This document shows, in pieces, positions 16,461 through 24,591 of a stretch of 36,277 bases of DNA. Made by a program: the position numbers and the translations under genes. The notes beneath the pieces are model-generated. The model worked only from the letters and a program-made list of their open reading frames with translations, was not told the origin of the DNA and ran no database searches. Every line of letters begins with the position of its first letter. The stretch's first letter is position 1. Source of the stretch: Paenibacillus glucanolyticus NBRC 15330 (GTDB lineage Bacteria > Bacillota > Bacilli > Paenibacillales > Paenibacillaceae); the NCBI RefSeq assembly GCF_004000885.1, contig NZ_BIMC01000032.1, positions 1-36,277 of the forward strand, read 5' to 3'.

Positions 16461-16985
16461 TTATTTATCGTTCTTTTTGAATAATGATGTAATAATAATT
16501 TCTGCACATTCTTCTGGTGAATTCAAACTTGTATCGACTGAGCAGCTATAGCGAATGTTTTGTGACATTATTTTATTTTGCTCATCTGATTGTTCTTCTC
16601 TTCTATCACCACGTTCTATATTTCGTTTACGACAAAGATCTAAAGGACAGTACACCTCAACTATTTCCAAAGGATACCCATTAAAAATATCTTTGACTTT
16701 ATCATAATGTGGCTTTAACTCAGGCCTTTCAACAAGTATCCCATCGATTAAAACATTCTTTCCATTATCCGAAAATAATTTTGCAGTGTGATACATCATA
16801 ATTATTACTTCACTTAGATATTTCCAGTAGTCTGTCTGCAGATGTTTATCACCAATCGTATTTTCAAAAAGATCATTGGCAACTACATAAAAAAATGGTT
16901 CAGAGTAAGATTGCATAGCTTCTACTATAGAAGTTTTACCTGAACTTGTTATACCATTCAAAAATATAATTCTCCCTTTATCCAT
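16461..16985 (-). CDS. P-loop kinase, chloramphenicol phosphotransferase-like
   Basis: The 174-residue protein has a Walker A loop NGITSSGKTS near residue 10. The later segment NVLIDGILVERPELKPHY and the arginine-rich lid CRKRNIERGDRREEQSDEQ resemble the CPT (chloramphenicol 3-O-phosphotransferase) family of small-molecule kinases. The substrate cannot be inferred. I start at the ATG at 16985 because AGGAAG lies 9 bases upstream; two upstream in-frame starts have no ribosome site at the proper distance. It is alone in a cassette that has lost its 3' box. Confidence 0.82.
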   Translation of the reverse strand: MDKGRIIFLNGITSSGKTSIVEAMQSYSEPFFYVVANDLFENTIGDKHLQTDYWKYLSEVIIMMYHTAKLFSDNGKNVLIDGILVERPELKPHYDKVKDIFNGYPLEIVEVYCPLDLCRKRNIERGDRREEQSDEQNKIMSQNIRYSCSVDTSLNSPEECAEIIITSLFKKNDK

Positions 16986-17058
16986 GTTTCTCATCTTCCT
17001 TTGCATGGGTTTTATGTAGATATACTCTTTCTTATGTTTTATAAGATTTAGGGGGTTT

Positions 17059-17232
17059 CGGATAACGTTTCTGTATTCATGAACCCGAGAACCTTAAGGC
17101 AGCTTCAGCTGCCGGCCACGACCGTGGTTAGGTTCGCAGGGTTATCCGCCTGATTCTGCTTCCCTGTCAAAACCCTCTGGCGGATCAAGGATCGGCTACA
17201 GCCGATCCGCAGCGTGAATATAATGTTAGCTG
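17059..17232. repeat. attC-like cassette boundary site, class C
   Basis: The left box is CGGATAAC and the right box GTTAGCTG (17225-17232). The inner pair is TATTCATG / CGTGAATA. The arms include GGCAGCTTCAGCTGCC and GATCGGCTACAGCCGATC hairpins. Confidence 0.9.
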
Positions 17233-17271
17233 ATGTTCCTGCCTTCTAAGAAATACTAATAATCACAATTC

Positions 17272-17865
17272 TTAAAGAAACCACTCATACATTCTATCTT
17301 TCATTTTCTTAGCTGTATCTCGATCTCTTCGATAGATCCATTCAAAGAGTGGCTTATCAATAAAATCTTTCAAATCATATTTGGATTTCTCAAGACAAGA
17401 TAAAATTTCTTCAAACTCAAAATCAATATGGAAAACGTCCGATCTATCATTAGAATCTGGATCATCAGACCAGACGATGGCCATGTTATCCTTATAAGTT
17501 ATTCCCGGTGAAGGATCATGTCCAAGCCAGGGATTCTCTCTATTAAGAATAGAATTATAAATCTCCCTAAATTGTTCTAGACCACAGCAACAACTTGGCA
17601 TAATAAATTTTTCTTTACTTTCATAAAAAGCAACACCACCCAAAATAGCTACAGAGTCATTCGCAAATAGTTCATTGAAAGTGTCTTCCATTGATTGATC
17701 TATATTTGTATTGCTATATCCAAATAAATGTATTAAAAAGAGCTCAACTTCAGAAGATGTGCACTTGCCCGAAAGCGTAAGTAACTCTGAACGATGCACA
17801 TCATTGTCAAACCACTTTGGACAATCATAATATGGTTCTCTAATAACCGGTTTTGTATAAGACAT
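17272..17865 (-). CDS. hypothetical protein
   Basis: The 197-residue acidic protein has no family I can name. It has MSYTKPVIREPYYDCPKWFD at the start, a conserved-looking SCCCGLEQFREIY and NPWLGHDPSPGITY in the middle, and a FDFEEILSCLEKSKYDLKDF helix near the end. The Cys cluster could bind metal. The longer frame starts inside the boundary site and is rejected; the ATG at 17865 has AGAGGTG about 11 bases upstream, which is long but acceptable. Confidence 0.7.
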   Translation of the reverse strand: MSYTKPVIREPYYDCPKWFDNDVHRSELLTLSGKCTSSEVELFLIHLFGYSNTNIDQSMEDTFNELFANDSVAILGGVAFYESKEKFIMPSCCCGLEQFREIYNSILNRENPWLGHDPSPGITYKDNMAIVWSDDPDSNDRSDVFHIDFEFEEILSCLEKSKYDLKDFIDKPLFEWIYRRDRDTAKKMKDRMYEWFL

Positions 17866-17906
17866 CTCTGAATTTACACCTCTGAATAAATAATTGCTGG
17901 AATTTC

Positions 17907-18068
17907 CAAATAACGTTCCCGTATTCACGACGCCGAGTGGCTTAAGGTCACGAAGTGACCGGGTCCGACTGGACTTAGCCTCGCAGGTGTGTCCGCCTGA
18001 TCCACTTCCTCGAAAACCATCTGGCGGACCGAGGGGCCGGCCCCGATGCGTGAATACATCGTTATAAG
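17907..18068. repeat. attC-like cassette boundary site, class C
   Basis: The left box is CAAATAAC and the right box GTTATAAG (18061-18068). The inner pair is TATTCACG / CGTGAATA. The body has the long GGCTTAAGGTCACG arm. Confidence 0.9.
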
Positions 18069-18189
18069 ATGTCGGCGCTTCTCCGATTCACTTACAAATT
18101 TGTTTTAATGGAGTTCCATCCGCTTTTTTGGCTCCATTTTTTCGCCTTCTTCTTAATTTCCCATATGAAATCAGTTTTGGCTGAATACT

Positions 18190-18293
18190 CCGGAGCATAT
18201 TGAGCCAGCGTTCCGGTGAGTGAGAGCCACGTCTCCGGCATTATGAGCCAGCTCTCCGGCAAAGAGAGCCACCCATTTTCTTGAGTGGCTCTC
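18190..18293. mobile_element. possible IS21-family terminal repeats, no transposase
   Basis: Four tandem units of 21-23 bp begin with CCGG at 18190, 18213, 18235 and 18256, each with GAGCCA downstream. A perfect 9-bp inverted repeat, GAGAGCCAC / GTGGCTCTC (18264-18293), closes the series. Multiple direct repeats with CCGG and GAGCCA near a terminus fit an IS21-type end as I remember it. No istA or istB gene is present, so this would be a solo end. The rest of 18069-18427 shows no gene. Confidence 0.45.
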
Positions 18294-18427
18294 AGGTCTT
18301 ATTATAGAACTATCGTATTCCGTTAACTTAATGAGTTGTGATACGATTCAGAGATTTTTTCTTTAGGCACAGGTTATTTCTGATTGATCGAACTGGAGTA
18401 ATGGCTAATCTGAATGACATGTTATTT

Positions 18428-18715
18428 CTATTTCTTAAATGATAAACCAAACTTCTCTAATGCCATTCTTAGCTTTGGGATCGTACTGGGACCGACACCA
18501 TGTAGCTTCAAGATATCCGACTCAGCATACTCTGACAGGCGTTGGAGTGAGGTAATATCGTTACGTTCAAGAGCCCTTCGGGCAGGTGCACCTATCTTGG
18601 AGAGAAAATCACTTTCGATCTCTCTTTCTGCCTCACATATAGGGCAAGTTGGGCAATCAGAGCTTTTATAGTAGTCGTGACCATTTTTACAAGTCCTCAA
18701 GGTTGTAATAGCCAT
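18428..18715 (-). CDS. zinc-ribbon protein with RNA polymerase alpha-CTD-like helix-hairpin-helix
   Basis: The 95-residue protein joins a small Cys cluster (CKNGHDYYKSSDCPTCPIC, residues 9-27) to a helix-hairpin-helix segment like the RNA polymerase alpha C-terminal domain (ITSLQRLSEYAESDILKLHG, then VGPSTIPKLRMALE). Such proteins are small nucleic-acid-binding factors. The ATG at 18715 has GGAGG 9 bases upstream. The gene lies inside a large cassette (18061-19558) next to repeats and pseudogenes. Confidence 0.75.
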   Translation of the reverse strand: MAITTLRTCKNGHDYYKSSDCPTCPICEAEREIESDFLSKIGAPARRALERNDITSLQRLSEYAESDILKLHGVGPSTIPKLRMALEKFGLSFKK

Positions 18716-18983
18716 CGTAATTGTCCTCCTTTTCATGCAAACCCTTTATTCCCAAGTATAACATTTTGGAGTTTATTAAGTTTCTCATAAATCGCTTAAT
18801 TGTCCGTTTGGTTGGTTAGCGCTTACGAAGTAAAAGACACTAGGGACGCTTCATCAATATCATCAGGTTATTGAGCAATTCTGCTCTAAAGCTTAACGAG
18901 ACTGCCTTTACAGATTCATGGCAGCCTAGTTAATTCCCTATATTTATATCGTTCCTTTTTAGGCCGCTGGGTCAACCATAAAA

Positions 18984-19257
18984 CTAAGCTGGAACGTAGG
19001 TCAACCTGATCACCTGCTCGCCAATTCGATCGCTTGCTACAAGGCGCAGCGGCGGCCGCGGACCGGCGAAGAACGGCTTGCCGCGACCCAGCACGACTGG
19101 ATGGAGATAGAGGCGATACTCATCAACGAGACCGAGCTCCGTTAGACTGTGCGCCAACTCCGGCCCGGCAACTTCAATCTCCCCTTCATGCAGAACCTTC
19201 AGCCGACGTATGGCCGCTACGAGGTCGCCCTGGATCAGAGAAGCGTTCGGACCGACA
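18984..19257 (-). pseudogene. RibD-C/dihydrofolate-reductase-like protein, C-terminal fragment
   Basis: About 90 codons match the end of the RibD C-terminal/DHFR-like family: LIQGDLVAAIRRLK, EIEVAGPELAHSLTELGLVD, EYRLYLHPVVLGRGKPFF and the final VIRLTYVPA with a stop at 18984. The N-terminal half is missing. The fragment is visibly GC-rich compared with the array and joins directly to a GrpB fragment, so it came from elsewhere by an illegitimate join. The 270 bp between its stop and the small gene at 18715 show nothing I recognise. Confidence 0.75.
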
Positions 19258-19506
19258 AGTCATCATTATCCAGACGATATCGGAAGCCTAATGATGCAAG
19301 GCCGGATGCGACACTCTCCATGAACACTAAATTCTTAACAGATATTTGAATATCAATGATGGGCTTTGCAGCTAATCCAGTTACTGCAGTTGGTGATCAA
19401 TTCTTAGTATGTCAGAGCCAATCATTGTCGTGATCTTGGTTTGTAATTCATTGAATAGATTCGGCCAATTATAGCTGTATCGCTCAATAACGATTGGATC
19501 CTTCAT
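19254..19506 (-). pseudogene. GrpB-family nucleotidyltransferase-like protein, N-terminal fragment
   Basis: The fragment starts at an ATG at 19506 with GGTGA upstream and reads KDPIVIERYSYNWPNLFNEL, then IGSDILRIDH. A small deletion follows and shifts the frame. Reading resumes as AVTGLAAKPIIDIQISVKN and LASLGFRYRLDNDD, the hallmark of GrpB (UPF0157) proteins. It then runs straight into the RibD-like fragment. The cassette that holds both has matching ends (15 of 17 bases), so the damage probably happened inside a mobile unit or after its capture. Confidence 0.75.
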
Positions 19507-19550
19507 TGAAATCACCAACTCAAATGATTTTAAATGCCCTTCGCCGATTT

Positions 19551-19648
19551 CTTATAACGTTCCTGTATTCACGACCCAGCGTATGCTGGGTGTCCGGCGA
19601 ATGCCGGACCAAGGGCGTATGCCCGCAGCGTGAATATTATGTTATGCG
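19551..19648. repeat. attC-like cassette boundary site, class D, shortest copy
   Basis: The left box is CTTATAAC and the right box GTTATGCG (19641-19648). The inner pair is TATTCACG / CGTGAATA. At 98 bp this is the minimal complete site: CCCAGC/GCTGGG, TCCGGC/GCCGGA and a GGGCGTATGCCC hairpin. Confidence 0.92.
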
Positions 19649-19710
19649 ACGTTTGATAGAACTTTTCTTTTTATACTGAACTACAACAAAAAATTAATAA
19701 ACAATTGAGT

Positions 19711-20586
19711 TTACAATATAATTTCTTCGAACTTGCTATTCATGTAGTCATTAATTTCTCTATCCAACCCACTTTTTTTCAATTCAAGCAATTTTATTAT
19801 ATCTTGATCTACTATATAAATAATGTATTTATCATCTCTTAATGCATCCTTGAGTCTCTGTATTAAGAGTTTATCGTCTGTTATCTTTCTGGCAGCTAAA
19901 ATGCCAAAATTCCCGATATGTTTATTTAATCTTCCAATTAGTTGATCCACTTCACTATTAGCAAGATCATCATTGTAATTTTTACATTCAATAACGATAT
20001 TCGGACAAAAAATATTATAGTCATTTTTTAATCTATAAAAAAATCCATGTTTTGACTCATTGCTAAAGACCACATCTATTCGTTTTCTACCTTCATTTAC
20101 TTTGACTTCGGAGCGTTTACGAAATAGTTGGTCAGAAAATATAACTTCAAAAGCATCTTGAAGCACATTCTGATATTCATATGCCTGTAACTTCCCCGCT
20201 TCTATTTCATTTAGCTTTTTAATCAACATATCTATATCATGCGAGTAATAATTTGAGTTATTTTTTGAATTTTGATTCAACATATTTATGACTAAATTAA
20301 GTTTTTCATAATTTATATTATTATCTTGATTTACAATAAATTTGATAAGCTCAATAAGTTCATAACTTGGGACATCAATTTCAACTAAATTCAAAAAATC
20401 AGTATAAAATTTCAATTCATCAAATGAATCATCATTCCCATATATAGCTTTTTTACATAAATTAATAACATATTCCATGACATCGTTTCTTATTCGTTTT
20501 GAGTATTCTGATAAGCCTCTTACATCTTCAGATATAAATAAATGCTCTAAAGGATAGTCTCGATTAAAACTCATATTGATATTCAT
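19711..20586 (-). CDS. PD-(D/E)XK nuclease-like protein
   Basis: The protein of about 291 residues has a restriction-endonuclease-like core near residues 150-240. EYQNVLQDAFEVIF is followed by RSEVKVNEGRKRIDVVF (catalytic Asp) and NIVIECKNY (the E-x-K pair), then NSEVDQLIGRL, typical of this fold. The N-terminal half is helical. The frame could start as far as a GTG at 20628; I choose the ATG at 20586, which begins 7 bases after the preceding gene stops once that gene's frameshift is repaired. It forms a two-gene cassette with that gene. A role in DNA restriction or defence is inferred. Confidence 0.78.
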   Translation of the reverse strand: MNINMSFNRDYPLEHLFISEDVRGLSEYSKRIRNDVMEYVINLCKKAIYGNDDSFDELKFYTDFLNLVEIDVPSYELIELIKFIVNQDNNINYEKLNLVINMLNQNSKNNSNYYSHDIDMLIKKLNEIEAGKLQAYEYQNVLQDAFEVIFSDQLFRKRSEVKVNEGRKRIDVVFSNESKHGFFYRLKNDYNIFCPNIVIECKNYNDDLANSEVDQLIGRLNKHIGNFGILAARKITDDKLLIQRLKDALRDDKYIIYIVDQDIIKLLELKKSGLDREINDYMNSKFEEIIL

Positions 20587-20593
20587 TAAATTC

Positions 20594-21138
20594 TTAATTA
20601 TAAAATGCCACTTTACCAAATATTTCACTTTCTGTTTCTACCCAATAATCTGTAAAGAGCGAATCATGTTCATAATGAGAATCAAATAAATTTATATTAT
20701 CAATTTCTTCATAATTAAATTGAAACATTTTAGAATCAAGATAAGTATATAAACTTGAAAATGCTATAATTCCACTCTCAAACCAAAGTATTCGAGATCC
20801 TTTTGACCGATGTAATGTGATTTTCCAAATGCTGACGGATATGTACTATCATTAAAAATAAAACCACGAGGAACAAAATATTTGACATGATCATTTGCCT
20901 TTCTAACCAAACCTAGATTCTCGTTTGAGCCATCAATTGAACCATCTATTAAAATTTCTTCTTGCGTTTTGTTTGGTTCTTCATCGAAACGATAAATTAT
21001 AGTCTCAGCTACTTGATCAAGTATAACCTCTGATTCAAAACCGAGTATTTCTTGGTGAATTTCTCTCATTTCGCTTATTGTTATATCGCTTTCTTTCTCA
21101 AGGTATAATCTTGATAATATTCTAGGTATAAGTTTCAT
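20594..21138 (-). pseudogene. unknown partner of the nuclease, single-base frameshift
   Basis: The frame opens at the ATG at 21138 (GGAG 9 bases upstream) with KLIPRILSRLYLEKESDITI and appears to stop at 20764. A change of one base in the run of four A at 20801-20804 (T on plus) joins it to a frame reading SKGSRILWFESGIIAFSSLY and ending VAFYN at 20594. The result is about 181 residues. I recognise no family. The gene ends 7 bases before the nuclease gene, so the two probably act together. Confidence 0.65.
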
Positions 21139-21188
21139 GAAATTTTTCTCCTGTAATATATATTTTGAATATTGTTTTCTTTTAATGT

Positions 21189-21314
21189 CGCATAACGTTC
21201 CCGTATTCACGACATCCGACGAAGTCGGATGTGTCTGCTGAGTCCGCTTCCCTGTAATCCATCCAGTAGAACAAGGCTCCGTTAGGAGCCGCAGCTTGAA
21301 TATTATGTTAGACG
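21189..21314. repeat. attC-like cassette boundary site, class A
   Basis: The left box is CGCATAAC and the right box GTTAGACG (21307-21314). The inner pair is TATTCACG / TTGAATA. Hairpins are ATCCGAC/GTCGGAT and GGCTCC/GGAGCC. Confidence 0.9.
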
Positions 21315-21339
21315 ACGGAATCTCTTCATGAATCGACCT

Positions 21340-21567
21340 TCACTCTGTATCTTCTGCAGGTACATATTCAATCAGATCAGATAATTTGCAGTTAAATGTA
21401 TCGCATAGCTTGAATAAGGTTTCTAATTTTGTTGTTTCTATATTGGTTTCCCTGTATAACTTGTTAATTGAATTCCGACTTAATCCTGATTTCGCCATCA
21501 ATTCAGTTATATCATCTATTCGATGCTCTGCCATAAGTTCTCTTATATTACACTTTATAATGCTCAT
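21340..21567 (-). CDS. XRE-family helix-turn-helix regulator
   Basis: The 75-residue protein is a compact Cro/CI-type repressor. The HTH is ITELMAKSGLSRNSINKLY (residues 18-36), followed by LETLFKLCDTFNCKLSDLIE, the typical XRE ending. The ATG at 21567 has GGAGGGG about 6 bases upstream; the longer frame has no ribosome site. It is divergent from a small plus-strand gene, with three operator-like palindromes between them, so it probably represses that gene and itself. Confidence 0.92.
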   Translation of the reverse strand: MSIIKCNIRELMAEHRIDDITELMAKSGLSRNSINKLYRETNIETTKLETLFKLCDTFNCKLSDLIEYVPAEDTE

Positions 21568-21630
21568 TTTTTCCCCTCCATAATTCCATCTTATCTCTCT
21601 TACCAGCAATCATCAACGAAAAGTAAAGTA

Positions 21631-21703
21631 TTAACTCTATAAAGTTAAATATTCACCTTGTAATTAACCTTATAGAGTTATATAATAGCTCTATAGAGTT
21701 AAA
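21631..21703. promoter_or_regulatory. plus-strand promoter with three palindromic operators
   Basis: A near-consensus promoter, TTGTAA (21658-21663) and TATAAT (21681-21686) with 17-bp spacing, reads to the right. Three related palindromes, with core CTCTATAGAG or a close variant, lie at 21631-21648, 21664-21681 and 21687-21702. They cover the spacer and the region after the -10 box, which suits repression by the XRE protein. Confidence 0.85.
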
Positions 21704-21718
21704 AAGGAGGTCTAACAT

Positions 21719-22006
21719 ATGGTTAATACATTAGATTCATTAGCAGAACCACGCATAAGAATACGATTGGAATTACTCTACACTGAACTTTCAGAACATC
21801 ATACCGAATACAGTCAACTTACTTTAGAAACAGATCAATATTTCAGAACGCTTCGTGAAGCTTTACCCGATCAACTTCAACATACAGCTTTTCTTTACGA
21901 AGACGCTCAAATTTCTCTCCAGTCCATCCTAGAAAGAAGTATCTACATACAAGGTTTCAAAGATGCTCTACAACTCTTTTGTGAGTTACAGAACTCTGGC
22001 ATTTAG
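21719..22006 (+). CDS. small helical protein, DUF6809-like
   Basis: The 95-residue protein is one of only two plus-strand genes in the array. It is helical and acidic; the end IYIQGFKDALQLFCEL resembles DUF6809-type proteins as I recall them. GGAGG lies 8 bases before the ATG. It has its own promoter, regulator and hairpin terminator, so it is an independent unit inside a cassette. A comparable small protein with an IYRQGLLDGL motif is paired with an Arc-type regulator at 29487. A toxin-antitoxin or maintenance role is possible but not shown. Confidence 0.8.
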   Translation: MVNTLDSLAEPRIRIRLELLYTELSEHHTEYSQLTLETDQYFRTLREALPDQLQHTAFLYEDAQISLQSILERSIYIQGFKDALQLFCELQNSGI

Positions 22007-22024
22007 AGGGTCCACCGACCCTCT
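22005..22024 (+). terminator. hairpin terminator
   Basis: A perfect 8-bp stem, AGAGGGTC / GACCCTCT with loop CACC, begins at the stop codon of the plus-strand gene and is followed by a moderately T-rich tract. Confidence 0.7.
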
Positions 22025-22046
22025 GTTCTATTATTATTGATTCTGC

Positions 22047-22209
22047 CGGCTAACGTTCCTGTATCTACGAACCCTAGAGGCTTAAGGCGACGTAGTCGCC
22101 GGGTCCAACGGACTTAGCCTCCCAGGATTGTCTGCTGAATCGCTCTCCAGGAAATGCCTCTTGCAGACCAAGGGCCGAACGGCCCGCAGCGTAGATACTT
22201 TGTTATGTG
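22047..22209. repeat. attC-like cassette boundary site, class C, covarying inner boxes
   Basis: The left box is CGGCTAAC and the right box GTTATGTG (22202-22209). The inner pair is GTATCTACG / CGTAGATAC, again changed on both arms, which supports pairing. Confidence 0.9.
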
Positions 22210-22240
22210 ATGTCGATGACTTCCTTGAATATTCTAAGCT

Positions 22241-22665
22241 CTATATCCCCAATATTGAAATATATTCATTGTCTCCTAACTTTTCTTTAATCCATGTTTT
22301 AAAGTCCAATATCATTACTTTTAATTTTTCGAGATTTTCTTGATATTTATTTATAAAATCTTCTTCAGTACATTCATATAAAAATCCTACATATGTTCTT
22401 AGTAATTCAATGCTAGGTTGTTCTTTTATTAGAAGATTAAGCTCATCTAATCTTGTCAAAATCTTTATCCAAGTCTCTTTTGGAATCTCATTAAATGCAT
22501 AATGATCATAAGTTTCAAATTCCTTCTCTATTGATTTTTCAAGTAGTGCAAAATCTTCTTCAATGAAAAAATAGAACTATCATTCCAGCACTTATTTAGG
22601 TATTTGCCTGGCAACACTTCTATGTAACAGCTTCCTTCAAGTTCTTTAATATCTTTTATAATCAT
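22241..22665 (-). pseudogene. hypothetical immunity-like protein, single-base frameshift
   Basis: The N-terminal 45 codons (IIKDIKELEGSCYIEVLPGK, then CWNDSSIF) and a C-terminal open frame (FIEEDFALLEKSIEKEFETY, then AFNEIPKETWIKIL) join if one T is added to the run of six (A run 22566-22571 on plus). The product is about 141 residues and acidic. I do not recognise the family; size and composition suggest an immunity protein. The ATG at 22665 has GAGGG about 11 bases upstream. The cassette ends match in about 16 of 18 bases. Confidence 0.7.
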
Positions 22666-22702
22666 TATGGTCTATTCCCTCTTTACATTTTCTCATCGAT
22701 TT

Positions 22703-22820
22703 CACATAACGTTTCTGTATTCATGAACCCCAAAGGGGTTGTCTGCTGAAATTCCTCCTCGAAATTCACCTCGCAGACCCAGGTTCCAAAGGAGCCGCAG
22801 CTTGAATATTATGTTATATG
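22703..22820. repeat. attC-like cassette boundary site, class A
   Basis: The left box is CACATAAC and the right box GTTATATG (22813-22820). The inner pair is TATTCATG / TTGAATA. Hairpins are AACCCC/GGGGTT and GTTCC/GGAGC. Confidence 0.9.
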
Positions 22821-22835
22821 AAGTACATTTACTCC

Positions 22836-23414
22836 TTAGAGATATCTATCAACATCATTAATAAAGAGCTTTAAAATATCTCCTCTCTTATGTTCCTTAT
22901 TCTTGTGACCAGTGTCTTTCCTAATTGCAATTAATAATTGCTCCATCTGTAACATTGTCTTCATAGTATCTGGATTATCTTCATTTACAAACATGTTCCT
23001 ATATTTTGACCACTGAAGTACAACATCATCAGAACCCCAAATTAACAGTTTTTGAGTAAAGCCACTCATAAACCTTAACATTTCCTGCTCAGTCATAGGA
23101 TTTCCTTCAAGTTTTTCATTCATTAAGAGTTTAAATAAAAATTCAACAAACTCCTCATAAATAGGTATTTTTTTACTTCTATGTTCTAATTCGATTGCTC
23201 TCTTCTTTTCATAATACTTTGCTACAACTACTGATAAAACTGACACTACAATTGTCGCGGATGCTGCAATAAGAGCTGCAGCAACTTCTTTCTGTAGTCC
23301 ATTAAACACCGATATAAGCCAAGTAATAAAAAGCCAAAATAGATATGATAACAATAACAAAACCAATAAAGAAAATATCATCTGGATCTTATTTTTACTT
23401 GAGTTGTTATTCAT
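22836..23414 (-). CDS. two-span membrane protein with a cytosolic helical domain
   Basis: The 192-residue protein has two N-terminal membrane spans (about residues 12-36 and 44-66) and then a soluble helical domain (IPIYEEFVEFLFKLL onward). The short hairpin between spans carries few charges. I recognise no named family. This two-span plus cytosolic layout recurs in phage-defence effectors, but there is no direct evidence here. A GGTG-containing ribosome site precedes the ATG. The cassette ends match in 16 of 17 bases. Confidence 0.75.
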   Translation of the reverse strand: MNNNSSKNKIQMIFSLLVLLLLSYLFWLFITWLISVFNGLQKEVAAALIAASATIVVSVLSVVVAKYYEKKRAIELEHRSKKIPIYEEFVEFLFKLLMNEKLEGNPMTEQEMLRFMSGFTQKLLIWGSDDVVLQWSKYRNMFVNEDNPDTMKTMLQMEQLLIAIRKDTGHKNKEHKRGDILKLFINDVDRYL

Positions 23415-23450
23415 TTATTTCACCTTCACCTCAACTAATAGAATGTATTT

Positions 23451-23613
23451 CATATAACGTTTGTGTGTTCCCGACGCCTCACCGACTTAAGCCTGAAGGG
23501 CGGCCGCGATGCGGTTAGTTGGTGCAGGTGTGTCTGACAGAATCCTCTTCTTCGAAATTCCTCGGGCAGTCCAAGGTTCCGTAGGAACCGAAGTGGGAAC
23601 ATGGTGTTATGTG
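23451..23613. repeat. attC-like cassette boundary site, class C, GTTCCC inner box
   Basis: The left box is CATATAAC and the right box GTTATGTG (23606-23613). The inner pair is TGTTCCC / GGGAACA, a third sequence version of the same pairing. Confidence 0.9.
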
Positions 23614-23645
23614 AAGTTCCTGACTTCCTGAATATACTTTCAAAA

Positions 23646-24062
23646 TCATTCCTTATTCAATGTGCATTTAAATCGTTCTACTCCAGGATACTTCTCTCCT
23701 AAACTTGTAATGTTAAAACCGATCTTTCTGTAAAAGTTCACTGCATTCTTATCGGTTTCGGCTTCCATTCTTCTTATAAGATTCTCTTCCATAAATTCCA
23801 TTATTAATTTCTTTCCTAATCCTTTTCTTCTATTGTTAGATTTTATTGCTATATGTTTTAATTCAATTTCATAATCTGTTTGATAAATAATTCCGATAAG
23901 TCCGACTAATTCATGATTTTCCATTCTTCCCAGTAATATTCTTGATTTATCATTATTATATCGTTCATATTCTTGAATTACTCGTTTATTATCTGGATAC
24001 ATACATTCAGCTAGCAAATTCATTATTTCCTTTCGATCTTTATAGTCCATTAGGTTAATCAT
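23646..24062 (-). CDS. GNAT-family N-acetyltransferase
   Basis: The 138-residue acetyltransferase is complete. Motif A reads ELKHIAIKSNNRRKGLGKKL, with the CoA loop RRKGLG, and motif B reads NAVNFYRKIGF. It resembles bacterial GNATs that modify small molecules; the substrate is unknown. I use the ATG at 24062, with AGGTG about 7 bases upstream, rather than a GTG three codons earlier that overlaps the ribosome site. The cassette ends match in 17 of 18 bases, the best case in the array. Confidence 0.9.
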   Translation of the reverse strand: MINLMDYKDRKEIMNLLAECMYPDNKRVIQEYERYNNDKSRILLGRMENHELVGLIGIIYQTDYEIELKHIAIKSNNRRKGLGKKLIMEFMEENLIRRMEAETDKNAVNFYRKIGFNITSLGEKYPGVERFKCTLNKE

Positions 24063-24105
24063 GGATTTCACCTGATTTCTATGAGTTTAGTTCTTTCAGG
24101 AATTT

Positions 24106-24252
24106 CACATAACGTTTCGGTATTCACGACACGAGCCGGCCCTAGATAGCTCTTATCTTAGGCCGGCTCGTGTGTCGTCTGAAATCTCCAATGATTATAC
24201 ATCGGACGACCAAGGGGCGTAAGCCCCGTTAGAGTGAATATAATGTTAGGCG
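24106..24252. repeat. attC-like cassette boundary site, class B
   Basis: The left box is CACATAAC and the right box GTTAGGCG (24245-24252). The inner pair is TATTCACG / GTGAATA. The hairpin GAGCCGGCC / GGCCGGCTC holds TAGATAGC. Confidence 0.9.
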
Positions 24253-24273
24253 AAGTACCTTCTTCTTCGATTA

Positions 24274-24585
24274 TCATTCAATATTTTCAATATTTGATTC
24301 TACTATAGAAAAAATTAGATCACTCACCAAATCATGCTTTACAATCAGGTAATTAGTAATATGACCTTCTTCCATAATTACTGCATAATAATTCTCTGGA
24401 AGGGCGTAACAGTCCAAAACAAACCAAGAACTTGCTCCCAATTGCTTTTCACTTTTAATTATAGAGTTTTGCTCCTTTTCAATTCTATTTACTATTTGCA
24501 GATCGGCTTTACCTAATGATTGATTAACTATTTTTTCCCATTCTTTTTCAATTGTATTATTGGAAATTATATGTAAAAAGTCCAA
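24274..24585 (-). CDS. hypothetical small protein
   Basis: The 103-residue protein follows the transglycosylase-like gene by 6 bases and probably starts at a TTG, with AGGA about 9 bases upstream. It has an N-terminal helix rich in Glu and Lys and then SSWFVLDCYALPENYYAVIM, a likely beta hairpin. No family is recognised. It is the last gene of a three-gene cassette. Confidence 0.65.
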   Translation of the reverse strand: MDFLHIISNNTIEKEWEKIVNQSLGKADLQIVNRIEKEQNSIIKSEKQLGASSWFVLDCYALPENYYAVIMEEGHITNYLIVKHDLVSDLIFSIVESNIENIE

Positions 24586-24591
24586 AATTCA

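Noticed and set aside
19034..19349. GC-rich plus-strand frames near 19.0-19.3 kb
   Set aside because: The minus strand of the same stretch reads clearly as RibD-C and GrpB fragments; the plus frames have no recognisable domain.
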